Shown here piece by piece: positions 7,646 through 16,993 of a stretch of 64,000 nucleotides of DNA (position 1 is its first letter; each line of letters starts with the position of its first letter). A program made the position numbers and the translations under genes. The stretch is from DATKFM01 sp963851215 (GTDB lineage: Bacteria; Pseudomonadota; Alphaproteobacteria; Dongiales; Dongiaceae), in NCBI GenBank assembly GCA_963851215.1, contig CAWKOG010000021.1:1-64000 (forward strand). The letters run 5' to 3'. Under the pieces are notes generated by a model. That model was not told where the DNA came from. It did not search any database and was given only the letters and a program-made list of their open reading frames with translations.

Positions 7646-8572
7646 ATGACCACGGTCAACGTGTTCGGCGGCACAGGGTTCCTTGGTATGGCGATCGTGC
7701 GGCGCCTCGCGACCGAGGGAGCGTCAGTGCGCGTTGTGGTTCGCCACGCTGACTTAGCTCGGCGCGCCTTGCGCACCGCTGGTTTGGATCGGGTTACAGT
7801 CTACCGCGCCGATGTGCGTGACCGGGCCTCAGTCGCTGCGGCAGTGGCTGGCGCCGACACTGTGGTGAATGCGGTCTCGGCCTATGTCGAGAAGGGGGAC
7901 GTGACATTTGAGGCTGTGCATGTGGAAGGCGCTGCAGCGGTTGCACGGGAAGCTGCCGCGGCCGGGGTTGCCCGTCTCGTTCTCGTCTCCGGCCTCGGTG
8001 CTGACCCCAGGTCAGCGTCTCCATACATCCGCGCCCGTGGGCGCGGTGAACTGGTGGTCCAGCAAGCATTCCCGCGCGTTACCGTCGTCCGTCCGGGTGC
8101 CATGTTCGGTCCGGGCGACGCTCTATTTGGTACGCTCGCCAAACTCGTGCGACTATTCCCGGTGCTGCCGCTGATCGGCGGCCACACGCGTTTGCAACCT
8201 GTCTATGTGGACGACGTGGCGAAGGCCGTTATCACAGTGCTTGCCGATCCCGCGACTGCCGGCCGGACCTATGAACTGGCCGGCCCTGGAGTGCACACGC
8301 TGCGTGAGCTGGTCATGATCACACTGCGCCTGATTGGAAGGCGGCGGTTGCTCGTGCCGATGCCCTTTGCGGTGGCCAGAATCTTAGCCAGGCTTTTCGA
8401 GCTGCTGCCAAGCCCGCCGCTCACGACTGGCCAGGTCGACCTTCTCATGGCGGACAACGTGGCGAGCGGGACATTGCCGGGTTTCCAGGAGCTATTCATT
8501 CAGCCGAAATCGGTTGAGGAGGTCGTGCCGACGTATATGCGCGCCACAGATGTAGATGCACAGGATGGCTGA
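7646..8572 (+). CDS. NDUFA9-like atypical SDR, NAD(P)-binding
   Basis: 308 residues beginning with the nucleotide-binding motif GGTGFLG, followed by an atypical short-chain dehydrogenase fold lacking the usual YxxxK pair. The mid-region (VRPGAMFGPGDALFGTLAKL, QPVYVDDVAKAV) is typical of the complex I NDUFA9-like subfamily, which binds a nucleotide structurally or assists respiratory or quinone functions. The stop overlaps the start of a zinc-finger protein related to another complex I subunit, which supports a respiratory link. No strong ribosome-binding site is visible before ATG 7646. Confidence 0.85.
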   Translation: MTTVNVFGGTGFLGMAIVRRLATEGASVRVVVRHADLARRALRTAGLDRVTVYRADVRDRASVAAAVAGADTVVNAVSAYVEKGDVTFEAVHVEGAAAVAREAAAAGVARLVLVSGLGADPRSASPYIRARGRGELVVQQAFPRVTVVRPGAMFGPGDALFGTLAKLVRLFPVLPLIGGHTRLQPVYVDDVAKAVITVLADPATAGRTYELAGPGVHTLRELVMITLRLIGRRRLLVPMPFAVARILARLFELLPSPPLTTGQVDLLMADNVASGTLPGFQELFIQPKSVEEVVPTYMRATDVDAQDG

Positions 8573-8813
8573 CAGTTATGTCAAATTCAAAAATGATCAA
8601 GGTCTCACGGAGATCGGGATTGGCGTTACCGAGTTCAAATGCATCGGAGCAAGTCCGCCACACGATCATCCCCACATCTATCACAAGATAGGTGAGCAGG
8701 GCTTCGTCCACTGTTTGTACTGCAACACAAGGTATATGTATCGACCTTACCTCGGTAGATTCGAAACGGAGCCACCGGGAAACCTCTTCGAACACGGGTA
8801 CGTCGACAAATAG
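8565..8813 (+). CDS. Zinc-finger (zf-CHCC) protein, NDUFS6-like
   Basis: About 82 residues with the ligand pattern Cys (EFKCIGAS), His (PPHDHPHIYH), Cys-x-x-Cys (VHCLYCNTRY), as in the zf-CHCC domain shared by mitochondrial complex I subunit NDUFS6 and small alphaproteobacterial proteins. An ATG at 8556 is in frame and also possible; I prefer 8565 (MADSYVKF) by family appearance. It overlaps the NDUFA9-like gene by 8 nt, suggesting translational coupling. Intact. Confidence 0.85.
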   Translation: MADSYVKFKNDQGLTEIGIGVTEFKCIGASPPHDHPHIYHKIGEQGFVHCLYCNTRYMYRPYLGRFETEPPGNLFEHGYVDK

Positions 8814-9108
8814 GTAACAGCGGAATCCGCGACGTATAGTTTTCGAAACAGAGCGCTCCCCATCGCTGATTTCGCGTGCGGACGAACAGACTGCTCTATC
8901 CGCTTTAGCCTGTTGCATGCGGGCACGCGCGGCGAGCCCGCATGCGCCGGATCTCCAACGCGCGTGCATAGCCGCACGATGTAAGCGTCCAGAATAGTGC
9001 GACTTCGCCGCTCGAATCTGCCAAAAAAATGTGAGACTCGTCCGCTCACTTGAGGCGTATAATTCCTCCTAAGGGCAGTCGATCTGCCGAAGCAAGTTGG
9101 AGGAAGCT

Positions 9109-9579
9109 ATGGAACACAAGACACTGGATGAGATCCGCAATGTCGCCGATATCCTGCCGAACTGGCTGCGCGCCCGTCCGCTATCGAAGTACGAGCGGCT
9201 CGAGCGCTGGGCCGAGGCCCTGGAGCGCGAGGGCGAACGGCGTCTCCATACGCTGTTTGAGATCGAGCATGCGCGGCCCGCCGAGCGCGCAGCGTTGTGC
9301 GCCGACGATTTTCCGCTGAGCATCGCATTCAGCGATCCGCGGCTGCGCGCCGAAGGCCTCGCCGGCGACACGGTGGGTGACGCAATCGGGTTCTTCGGTA
9401 TCAGCGAACGAGAGTTGCACAACATCTTGTGCTTCTGCCATCACGGCGACACGATGTTGGCCGAAGTGGCGGCCGCGCGGGTCCGCCTGGCCGCAGGGTA
9501 TCGGTCGCCATATGCGGCGCCATATTCGTTGAGCCGTTTCGTCGCGGTGGCGATTGCCGTGGGCGCGCTGACGATCTGA
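9109..9579 (+). CDS. Conserved-looking protein of unknown function
   Basis: 156 residues. ATG 9109 is chosen because GGAGGA (9099-9104) lies just upstream. The N-terminal half is charged and helical (LSKYERLERWAEALEREGERR). The C-terminal half has DTVGDAIGFFGISERELHNI and FCHHGDTMLAEVAAARV, ending in a hydrophobic tail. A TATAAT-like hexamer lies at 9058-9063 but has no good -35. I do not recognise the family. Codon usage and frame openness support a real gene. Confidence 0.75.
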   Translation: MEHKTLDEIRNVADILPNWLRARPLSKYERLERWAEALEREGERRLHTLFEIEHARPAERAALCADDFPLSIAFSDPRLRAEGLAGDTVGDAIGFFGISERELHNILCFCHHGDTMLAEVAAARVRLAAGYRSPYAAPYSLSRFVAVAIAVGALTI

Positions 9580-9832
9580 CCGCAAGCGACGCGCGCATTC
9601 TGGCTTCAGCCTGAGCACCTCGGCGACGTCACTCCGCGCCTCTTTTGGCATGCCGAGGGTGAGCATAGCAGGCGGCAAGGTAGCATTGACGCCACCAGGG
9701 CAATAAATGCCGTTCGTCGAAGGCGCCGTTGGTGCTCCGATCCAGACCTCTGCTTCTTCCAGTGGCGGTCACGATGCAACGACGGCAAGCGCCAAGTTGC
9801 GGCTCGGTTCTTGACAATCGCGGTGCCGGATA

Positions 9833-10870
9833 ATGCTGGGCAGACTCCTGGGCATGCTGTCGGCCGATATGGCCATCGACCTTGGCACTGCGAATACGCT
9901 GGTCTACGTCAAAGGTCGCGGCATCGTGTTGAACGAGCCTTCGGTGGTTGCCATTGCCCAATACAAGGGACGCAAGCAGGTGCTGGCGGTGGGGGACGAA
10001 GCGAAGATGATGCTGGGTCGCACGCCCGGCAACATCACCGCCATCCGCCCGTTGCGCGATGGCGTCATCGCCGACTTCGAAGTCGCCGAGGAGATGATCA
10101 AGCACTTCATCCGCAAGGTGCACAAGCGGCGGAGCTTAGCCAGTCCGCAGATGATCATCTGTGTGCCGTCCGGCTCCACCCCCGTAGAGCGGCGGGCGAT
10201 ACGTGAGTTGGCCGAGAGCGCGGGGGCGCGCAAGGTCTGGCTGATCGAGGAGCCGATGGCCGCGGCGATCGGTGCCGGCCTTCCGGTGACCGAGCCGACC
10301 GGCTCCATGGTCGTCGACATCGGCGGCGGTACCACCGAGGTCGGCGTGCTGTCATTGGGCGGCATCGTCTATGCCCGCTCGGTGCGCGTCGGCGGCGACA
10401 AGATGGACGAAGCGATCATCAACTACATCCGCCGCAACCACAATCTGCTCGTTGGCGAGGGCAGCGCCGAGCGCATCAAGAAGGAGATCGGCTCCGCTTG
10501 TCCGCCCGAGGATGGCGACGGCCGCGTCATAGCGATCAAGGGCCGCGACCTAATGCATGGCGTCCCGAAGGAGCTGGTCATCACCGAACGGCAGATCGCC
10601 GAGAGCATCGCCGAGCCGGTCGGCGCCATCATCGAGGCGGTGAAGGTCGCACTCGAGCATACGGAGCCGGAATTAGCCGCCGACATCGTCGACAAGGGAA
10701 TCGTGCTTACCGGCGGCGGCGCTCTGCTCGGCAACCTGGACCTCGTGCTGCGTCATTCGACCGGGCTGCCGGTGTCGATCGCCGATGACCCGCTGTCCTG
10801 CGTAGCCCTCGGCGCCGGCCGTTGTCTTGAGGAGATGGAGGCCCTCAAGGCCGTGTTGTTCGACAGCTAG
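9833..10870 (+). CDS. mreB: MreB-family actin-like rod-shape protein
   Basis: 345 residues, full length for MreB. Nucleotide-binding segments of the actin fold are present: phosphate 1 DLGTANTLVY, phosphate 2 MVVDIGGGTTEVGV and the adenosine loop LTGGGALLGNL. The N-terminus MLGRLLGMLSADMAI includes a short amphipathic membrane-binding stretch. MreB forms membrane-bound filaments that guide lateral wall synthesis. Unlike the usual arrangement, no mreC or mreD follows; downstream is a dispersed repeat and a convergent nucleoside hydrolase. It may be a second, accessory mreB. Confidence 0.95.
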   Translation: MLGRLLGMLSADMAIDLGTANTLVYVKGRGIVLNEPSVVAIAQYKGRKQVLAVGDEAKMMLGRTPGNITAIRPLRDGVIADFEVAEEMIKHFIRKVHKRRSLASPQMIICVPSGSTPVERRAIRELAESAGARKVWLIEEPMAAAIGAGLPVTEPTGSMVVDIGGGTTEVGVLSLGGIVYARSVRVGGDKMDEAIINYIRRNHNLLVGEGSAERIKKEIGSACPPEDGDGRVIAIKGRDLMHGVPKELVITERQIAESIAEPVGAIIEAVKVALEHTEPELAADIVDKGIVLTGGGALLGNLDLVLRHSTGLPVSIADDPLSCVALGAGRCLEEMEALKAVLFDS

Positions 10871-10904
10871 AGGCCGTTTCAAAACGAGTACTCACGGGTG
10901 TGTG

Positions 10905-11080
10905 GCGGCGCGCCAATGTTCGCCTTGGGTCAAAGCCGGCCATGCAACGCCATGCCGCCAGCATCAGCTTGCGGATCTGAACCGGAAATGATCGCAGATT
11001 TTGTCCGCTAGACCCTCAGCACCGGGCCCGGACCCGCGGCGCCAATAGGTCTCGGTTGTGCCAGGAGCGGACAATCCTCA
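10905..11080. repeat. Dispersed intergenic element, copy
   Basis: Contains ttcgccttgggtcaaagcc, ttgtccgctagaccctcag and ggttgtgccaggagcggaca, the three recurring blocks of the family. Confidence 0.6.
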
Positions 11081-11127
11081 GGGACGCGCTGTTGTGCTTC
11101 TCGTGACTGGGAGACGCACCATTCGGA

Positions 11128-12174
11128 TCATGCTCGACTAGTTGAGTGAAGCGAAAAACTCTGAGGCTGGTCCTGCGTCTCCGCTTGGGAGAACAGGTTC
11201 GTGAACCATTCCCAAAAGCCGGAGACATCGATGCCGATTGCCACGCGCGCATTTGCAGGCTTTCCTGAAACATTGCGGAAATCCGCGATCGTCATGCCGC
11301 GGGCAACCGCTCCTTCGGTCTCGATGTGGATGTAGTAGTCTCTGAAGGCGAAAAGCTTAGGACGGACAAGGGCGGCGAGCGCCACTACGTCGTGCAGGTT
11401 CGGCTCGTCGGCTCCGTCGACAGGTCTTCGTCGCATGTAGTCAAGAACTCTTGCTGTCGCCTCGGCGTGCCGGCTTCGACCAGCGCGAATTCTCTCAAAA
11501 ACAGCCTCAGGCAATTTCGGCTGAAGGGTCACGTCGAGACCGACCATGGTCAGATTGCACCCCGAATCGAAGACAGTGCGGGCGGCCTCGGGATCGCAGT
11601 AGATGTTGAACTCGGACGCAATGGTCATGTTGCCGCCTGAGATGCTGCCGCCCATGATCGTGATCTTGTTGATCAGCGATGGAAGCTCGGGATATCGGAT
11701 GAATGCGATGGCGAGATTGGTGAGCGGCCCGACAGCCAGCAACTCGAGGCGGCCAGGGTGTTCGCGCGCCGCATTTAAGATCAGATCGGAAACCTCAATT
11801 GGCGCGGCCTTTCGACGGGCGCGCGGCAGGTTGACGTCGCCCAGTCCCGTGACGCCGTGACTGATGGCTTTTGTCAGAGGGCGCTGAAGTGGTTTGGATG
11901 CGCCGACATGGACGGGAACGGAGTGCTCCAAGAATTCGACTAGGTCTAGCGTGTTGCGGCTGGTCTTGTCGACTTCGACATTACCGCAGACGGCACTGAA
12001 ACCAAGGATGTGGATCTCGTTGCACAGTGTTGCCGCTGCAATGCAGACGGCGTCGTCGGTGCCGGTGTCGACATCAATGATGAGCGGGAGTTTTGCGGCC
12101 TGCTCCACGGCTCCTCCGCCAGATGCCTGCGAAAACGGGCTACGACCAGCGGTGAAACGCTGCGCCCAAAACAA
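11128..12174 (-). CDS. Inosine-uridine-type nucleoside N-ribohydrolase
   Basis: 348 residues. The family calcium/ribose motif DVDTGTDDA is at residues 34-42; MGG (TIMGGSISGGN), EFNIYCDPEAA and the C-terminal LHDVVALA segment, which carries the metal-site Asp, are also present. The enzyme splits ribonucleosides into base and ribose for salvage. The first about 25 residues (MFWAQRFTAGRSPFSQASGG) are atypical; a later start near AAKLPLIID is possible. It is convergent with mreB, with a dispersed repeat between them. No transporter gene is adjacent. Confidence 0.9.
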   Translation of the reverse strand: MFWAQRFTAGRSPFSQASGGGAVEQAAKLPLIIDVDTGTDDAVCIAAATLCNEIHILGFSAVCGNVEVDKTSRNTLDLVEFLEHSVPVHVGASKPLQRPLTKAISHGVTGLGDVNLPRARRKAAPIEVSDLILNAAREHPGRLELLAVGPLTNLAIAFIRYPELPSLINKITIMGGSISGGNMTIASEFNIYCDPEAARTVFDSGCNLTMVGLDVTLQPKLPEAVFERIRAGRSRHAEATARVLDYMRRRPVDGADEPNLHDVVALAALVRPKLFAFRDYYIHIETEGAVARGMTIADFRNVSGKPANARVAIGIDVSGFWEWFTNLFSQAETQDQPQSFSLHSTSRA

Positions 12175-12194
12175 TACTAGCGCACTGCAGAGGT

Positions 12195-12330
12195 GTCTAT
12201 CGGGTTAAAAGGCTGCCTTGGGTGAGAGGCTGCCGTATCAGCTCGGCCCGCGCCACGTCGGCTTAGCTCTCGACAGTGGTCGAATTCCAGACCCACGGGA
12301 TCGTCCGCAAGGTGCCAAGAGCGGACATCA
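12195..12330. repeat. Dispersed intergenic element, copy
   Basis: Blocks gggttaaaaggctgcc, cggcttagctctcgacag and atcgtccgcaaggtgccaag occur in the family order. The remaining bases to 12500 show nothing else. Confidence 0.65.
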
Positions 12331-12500
12331 ACAACCGAATTATTGACGATCAGGGAAATCCTGTTCAGGTGGTGCCGTCTAGACCTTGATCGCAATACTA
12401 TCTAGAATTCCGGTGCCCAAACATTCGTGTCTGCCGCTATACCCAGGAAACCCAAACCCTCGGCTCACAGCGTCGGGGTGCGGTTGAGGTCCATTGGTGA

Positions 12501-13361
12501 ATGAGTGCCAGCCCCGGCGAGCGCCCGCGTATTTTGGTGGATCTGCCGTTCCAACTGATCCAATCCTTGCGGCTATGTCATGCGCTAAGCGAAACAAACG
12601 TCGACGTATGCGTACGCCAAGCCGATGTACCGAAATTCCAGCTGCTGCGGGAGCGGTTCAACGTTAAAATCGATGCCGCCACGCAGGGTCTGGCCCCGCT
12701 TCCGCGGCTTCGCATCCTCCACAACTCTCCCCGAACGGAGGTCGGAGACATCGTTCGGCCGCTAATCTTTCCGCTGGCTATCTTTAACTATTGTAAATCG
12801 ATGTGGTCAGTGGAGCGCGATATCACATTCTTGTTTTCGGGAACTGTGACGCCCGCGCGACACGACTTGTTGAGTGGCTGGCTGAGATTGCAACGCTCTA
12901 CATACCAGCTTCCCTCACCTCCTTCCTCAAGCATGATGAATTGGCTGCGACGAAAAATTCTCGGCACAAAGTTTTCGACGCAGTACACCGAAAGCATATC
13001 TATCGGCGGTGAGCTGTTCCATATCGCCTCGAACGAGCGGGGGCGCGAGTTTCCGCTAAAGGCCTGGGATGACGAATATTTCAGAACCATGTCACGCGCC
13101 AAGTTCGTCCTGTGCCCACGTGGAGACTATGCCTGGACCTATCGTTTTTTCGAAGCGAAAATGTGCGGCGCCATTCCGCTCGTCGAAGAGCCGTGTGCGC
13201 TCTATTCGAGCTTCCGATGTCAAGACATCAATACGCCAACCCGCGACCTGACTTGGTCGCGCGACGACGTTGAGCACAATTTCAGCGTATGTCTCAATCT
13301 CCTCACAGTTCCAACACCGCTTCTCGAACGGGAAGTGCGACAGCTTCTGAGCGCCGCATGA
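12501..13361 (+). CDS. Exostosin/GT47-like glycosyltransferase
   Basis: 286 residues with the C-terminal signature FVLCPRGDYAWTYRFFEAKM followed by CGAIPLVEEP, characteristic of exostosin-type (GT-B, family 47-like) domains. The N-terminal half is variable and would bind the acceptor. No signal peptide; it probably acts on the cytoplasmic face. First gene of the surface-polysaccharide cluster, transcribed towards the ABC exporter genes (convergent with them). It has a dispersed repeat on each side. Donor sugar cannot be predicted. Confidence 0.75.
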   Translation: MSASPGERPRILVDLPFQLIQSLRLCHALSETNVDVCVRQADVPKFQLLRERFNVKIDAATQGLAPLPRLRILHNSPRTEVGDIVRPLIFPLAIFNYCKSMWSVERDITFLFSGTVTPARHDLLSGWLRLQRSTYQLPSPPSSSMMNWLRRKILGTKFSTQYTESISIGGELFHIASNERGREFPLKAWDDEYFRTMSRAKFVLCPRGDYAWTYRFFEAKMCGAIPLVEEPCALYSSFRCQDINTPTRDLTWSRDDVEHNFSVCLNLLTVPTPLLEREVRQLLSAA

Positions 13362-13447
13362 GAGGAGTGCCGGACCATTATAGGATCGTTCGCCGGCTCG
13401 AATCAGCGATTCTCTGCAGCATTCGCGAGCCTTCTCGAGAATTCGAC

Positions 13448-13560
13448 TCCATGGCCCGCTTAGGGTCAAAAGGAGCAGTGCTACTCAAGTCGCGACACGT
13501 CGACCTAGCTCTCAATAGCGGTCGATTCCTAAAGGCGCGGAAAGGCCAGCGACGCTCAAT
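13448..13560. repeat. Dispersed intergenic element, copy
   Basis: cccgcttagggtcaaaagga is followed by gacctagctctcaatagcgg and tcgattcctaaaggcgcgg, closely matching the copy at 5667. It lies between convergent genes. Confidence 0.7.
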
Positions 13561-13647
13561 GGCCAGCAGACGCAGCCGGTCGCGGCCATCGGCATAATTC
13601 TGGGCCTTCGCCAGAACTCTGTTTTGTGGATGGGGAGTGCTTATCCG

Positions 13648-14913
13648 TCACACCGGCGTTTTCCATCGATGGTTCATTATGACACTGCCATACTGAGGCT
13701 CGCGCTGCACGAGGCGGCCTCGTAGTATTCCTTGTTGCATCTCCAGGAAGGCCGCTGCTTCGACATGGTCATGGAGTTCGCCATCGCAGTATACGCTTGC
13801 ATCGATGCGGTACCGCCCCGGCACAAGAAGCACCTCGTCGATTTCGCAGCAGAAGGGCGAACCGTTTCCAACATCTCTTAAATCATGCTGGCCACGCTCG
13901 GTGGTATCGAAATATGTCACGGGCTGTCCGAGAGGATCAAAAATTGTGAACGAGCAGGAGATGCCGACCCGCACGGGTTCAACATGAAAACAGAGGCACA
14001 CGGATTGACCCGTCATCAAACCGTGACTTAGTTCTCGACCGCCAGACGAGACTTCAACTCCGACCAGTCGTGCCCGGCCTTCCGATCGTCCGGTGCGTTT
14101 TCGAAGGTCATTTGTGACATTGGTCTCAAACTGCTTGAGATAAGTCGCGACGACCTCGCTGGCAACGCCATCGGAAATTATCATTCCATCTTGGATAAGA
14201 ATCGCACGGCTACAAAGACTTCGTATCACAGCCATGTTGTGGCTTACGAATAGGACGGTTCGTCCCTCGCCTCTTTCATGACTTATCTTTCCAAGGCACT
14301 TCTTTTGGAATGCGGCGTCGCCGACCGCGAGCACCTCATCAACGACCAAAATCTCAGGCTCAAGATGTGCCGCCACGGCGAAGGCCAAGCGAAGGTACAT
14401 TCCGCTGGAGTAAAACTTCACCGGAGTGTCAATAAAGCGCTCGACCTCCGCGAAATCAACAATCTCGTCGAATTGAGAAATGATTTCGGAGCGCTTCATT
14501 CCGATAATGGCGCCGTTCAAAAAGACGTTCTCGCGACCAGTCAACTCAGGGTGAAAGCCGGTACCGACTTCCAACAGAGATCCGATGTGGCCACGAATCT
14601 CAGCATATCCTTCGGTGGGTTCCGTAATGCGGGAAAGGATCTTCAGCAATGTGCTCTTACCAGCACCGTTGTTCCCGATGATGCCAAGCGACTCGCCGTG
14701 CGCGACTTGAAAGGAGATGTCTCTTAACGCCCAGAAAGAAGAGTGCGTTCGATCGACGCTCTCGCGGTGCAGCTCTCCGGGTACTTTCGAGCCGAAGAGG
14801 CGGGAGACCCCCGAAGTAATGGACTCGCGCAACGTCGGGTGGGTATTGAGACGCGAGCCATAACGGTAGCGTTTGCTGATTCCCTCGGCACGAATTGCTA
14901 TCCTGCGAACCAT
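13648..14913 (-). CDS. wzt: Polysaccharide ABC exporter ATPase with Wzt-type C-terminal domain
   Basis: 421 residues. Walker A GNNGAGKST at 80-88, the divergent signature YSSGM at 168-172 typical of glycan exporters, Walker B ILVVDE with Asp192-Glu193, and switch His225. The extra C-terminal part (about 265-421; CFHVEPVRVGISCSFTIFDP, ending NHRWKTPV) matches the Wzt-type beta-sandwich that recognises the modified end of the finished chain before export. It pairs with the permease gene 19 bp upstream. Together they would move an undecaprenyl-linked glycan across the inner membrane. Confidence 0.92.
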   Translation of the reverse strand: MVRRIAIRAEGISKRYRYGSRLNTHPTLRESITSGVSRLFGSKVPGELHRESVDRTHSSFWALRDISFQVAHGESLGIIGNNGAGKSTLLKILSRITEPTEGYAEIRGHIGSLLEVGTGFHPELTGRENVFLNGAIIGMKRSEIISQFDEIVDFAEVERFIDTPVKFYSSGMYLRLAFAVAAHLEPEILVVDEVLAVGDAAFQKKCLGKISHERGEGRTVLFVSHNMAVIRSLCSRAILIQDGMIISDGVASEVVATYLKQFETNVTNDLRKRTGRSEGRARLVGVEVSSGGRELSHGLMTGQSVCLCFHVEPVRVGISCSFTIFDPLGQPVTYFDTTERGQHDLRDVGNGSPFCCEIDEVLLVPGRYRIDASVYCDGELHDHVEAAAFLEMQQGILRGRLVQREPQYGSVIMNHRWKTPV

Positions 14914-14932
14914 CCGTTATGCCCATCGATAA

Positions 14933-15826
14933 TTAGATGATGTCTGCGAACGAACTTTCCACTCGCCTGAAGAAAGCGATCCCTCCGAGCATAATAAGCA
15001 AGGCGGCTAACGTGGAGACGCCGATCATCGCCCCCGGCGCGACGGTCGTGCCGAGGAGTGCCCAACGAAATCCCTCGACCACGCCGGCCATAGGGTTGAG
15101 CCCGTAGAGCGTGCGCCAAGGTTCGACGAGCAGGCTGCTGGGATACACAACCGGCGTCAAAAAGAGCCAAATCTGCGCCATGAAGGGAACAATGTGCCTG
15201 ACATCCCGGTAGCGAACATTCAGGGCCGCTAACCACAACCCGGTGCCAAGAGCGGTGACGATCGCGAGCGCGACAAGCGCCGGGAGCAGCAGAATTCTGG
15301 ATGTGGGGAAAAAACTGAAATACGCCATTACGCCAATGAGCATGAGAAAGGAGAGAGCAAGGTCGACTACGCCCGACAATACGGCCGCCAGGGGAAGCGC
15401 CAGACGCGGGAAGTACACTTTGCGCACCAATTCTTGGTTGGAAACCACGCTATTCGATACCTGGGTCAGCGCGTGCGCGAAGAACATCCAAGGCACAATA
15501 GCGGCAAGACTGAACAAGGCATAAGGCACCCCGTCTGAGGGCATCCCAACCAGCCTACCAAAGACGACAGTAAATACTACCATCGTAAAGAACGGCTGGA
15601 TAACTACCCATGCGACGCCGAGAACCGTCTGCTTGTAGCGTACCTTCAAATCCCGCCAGACAAGGAATCCCAAAAGCTCGCGAAACTTCCAGATTTCCGC
15701 CAAGTTCAGAGAGATCCAGCCCCGCGAGGGCTTCACAATTATAAGGGGCAGCGCGTCTTCGGTGACCGATGCGTCGAACTTCGCGCCTTTCGGCTGCGGC
15801 AATGCAGCGGGATCTTGTGCGCTCAT
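14933..15826 (-). CDS. wzm: Polysaccharide ABC exporter permease (ABC-2 type)
   Basis: 297 residues with about six membrane helices after a cytoplasmic N-terminal amphipathic region (IWKFRELLGFLVWRDLKVRY). Typical ABC-2 motifs include VLGVAWVVIQPFFTMVVF and LNPMAGVVEGFRWAL. It is the membrane partner of the downstream ATPase and is co-oriented with it and with the epimerase gene upstream. It is intact. Confidence 0.92.
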   Translation of the reverse strand: MSAQDPAALPQPKGAKFDASVTEDALPLIIVKPSRGWISLNLAEIWKFRELLGFLVWRDLKVRYKQTVLGVAWVVIQPFFTMVVFTVVFGRLVGMPSDGVPYALFSLAAIVPWMFFAHALTQVSNSVVSNQELVRKVYFPRLALPLAAVLSGVVDLALSFLMLIGVMAYFSFFPTSRILLLPALVALAIVTALGTGLWLAALNVRYRDVRHIVPFMAQIWLFLTPVVYPSSLLVEPWRTLYGLNPMAGVVEGFRWALLGTTVAPGAMIGVSTLAALLIMLGGIAFFRRVESSFADII

Positions 15827-15912
15827 GTGGCTCGCACCTTAGACGGAGTCTGTGTCCTGGATATCATGCGTCCAAACCTAGCATTCGGCAATTCATCAAT
15901 GGCAATCGAAGG

Positions 15913-16854
15913 TTATGGAAGTGCATCCAGCGTGGCCTTAAGGCCGTCGACAAGGCACGTGCGAGCTTCAAATCCGAGATTCTCTCTCGCTTTCGTCGGG
16001 TCACCAACTGAAACTCTGATGTCACCCGCCCGCGCCTGTGCGAACGAAATGCGCGGCTGGATAGCTAGAAGTTCGGCGATGGTGTGGGCCAACTCAAGGA
16101 TCGAGCTCGCCTTTCCCGTACATATGTTGAGGATTTGGGTCGACACCGGCGACCGTTCCATTGCTGCCAGCAACGCCCTCACAACGTCTCCAACATAGAT
16201 GAAGTCGCGCGCCTGTCCACCGTCTCCATAGATCGTGATGTCGCGGCCGGCTTTCATTCTCGCGGCGAATATCGAGATTACACCCGAGTAAATTGACATT
16301 CCGTACTGACGGGGTCCATAGACATTGAAGAGTCGCAATCCGCACGCAGGGACGTTGTGAATCTGACTGCCCACGGCAGCATGGAGCTCACACCCTAGCT
16401 TATCGGCACCATAAGCTGAGAGCGGATGTACAGACGCATCCTCCATGAGCGGCAGATTTGAATTGTCCCCATAAACCGCCGCCGAGGACGCGTAGACAAC
16501 TGGAATGGGGCCCCTGCTTTGGGCACGCCGTGCGGCGTCGAGTACGGTGATCGTGCCGGTAAGGTTGGTCCGGTGCGCCGAGAGCCACTCGAGTGTCGTG
16601 CGCTCTACGCTCGCCACCGCCGCAAGGTGAAAGCAACCATCCACGCCCTCGATCGCGCGCGCAATCGCATCTGGATCGGCTACGTCGCCCTCAATTAGGT
16701 CGGCTGCCGGTGGCAGATTAGCGATTGTTCCAGTGGAAAGGTCATCTAGGATGCGAATACGAGACCCTTCCGCGACGAGTGCTTCCGCGAGATGCGAGCC
16801 GATAAATCCGCAACCGCCGGTGATCAGGTAGGTTGGCTTATGTTGGGGCGCCAT
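15913..16854 (-). CDS. NAD-dependent nucleotide-sugar epimerase/dehydratase
   Basis: 313 residues, extended SDR family. Nucleotide motif GGCGFIG (13-19), catalytic Ser123/124 in YASSAAVYG and Tyr148-x-x-x-Lys152 (YGADK), plus GRDITIYGDGGQARDF and VYGPRQ, as in UDP-glucose 4-epimerase-like enzymes. It would supply a nucleotide sugar to the cluster's transferases. Divergent from the glycosyltransferase at 16994; the two share a 139-bp intergenic region with a promoter-like element. Confidence 0.9.
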   Translation of the reverse strand: MAPQHKPTYLITGGCGFIGSHLAEALVAEGSRIRILDDLSTGTIANLPPAADLIEGDVADPDAIARAIEGVDGCFHLAAVASVERTTLEWLSAHRTNLTGTITVLDAARRAQSRGPIPVVYASSAAVYGDNSNLPLMEDASVHPLSAYGADKLGCELHAAVGSQIHNVPACGLRLFNVYGPRQYGMSIYSGVISIFAARMKAGRDITIYGDGGQARDFIYVGDVVRALLAAMERSPVSTQILNICTGKASSILELAHTIAELLAIQPRISFAQARAGDIRVSVGDPTKARENLGFEARTCLVDGLKATLDALP

Positions 16855-16922
16855 TCATCTCCTCTCGATTGTCGACCTGGTGCGACAATCTCGCGGCGGC
16901 TGGGAATCTCATGGATCAATAG

Positions 16923-16952
16923 TGCTTTTATTCAGTTGCCAAATGATATAAT
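16923..16952 (+). promoter_or_regulatory. Candidate promoter for the glycosyltransferase operon
   Basis: A perfect TATAAT at 16947-16952, with tgcttt 18 bp upstream as a poor -35. It lies about 40 bp before the start at 16994, in the divergent region of the polysaccharide cluster. Confidence 0.35.
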
Positions 16953-16993
16953 CGCCCGCCACACCAACACGAACCTCAGCCGTAGGCGCCGCC

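Noticed and set aside
9812..9838. TTGACA followed by TAATGC as an mreB promoter
   Set aside because: The spacer is only 14 bp and the -10 overlaps the start codon, so it cannot drive that gene.
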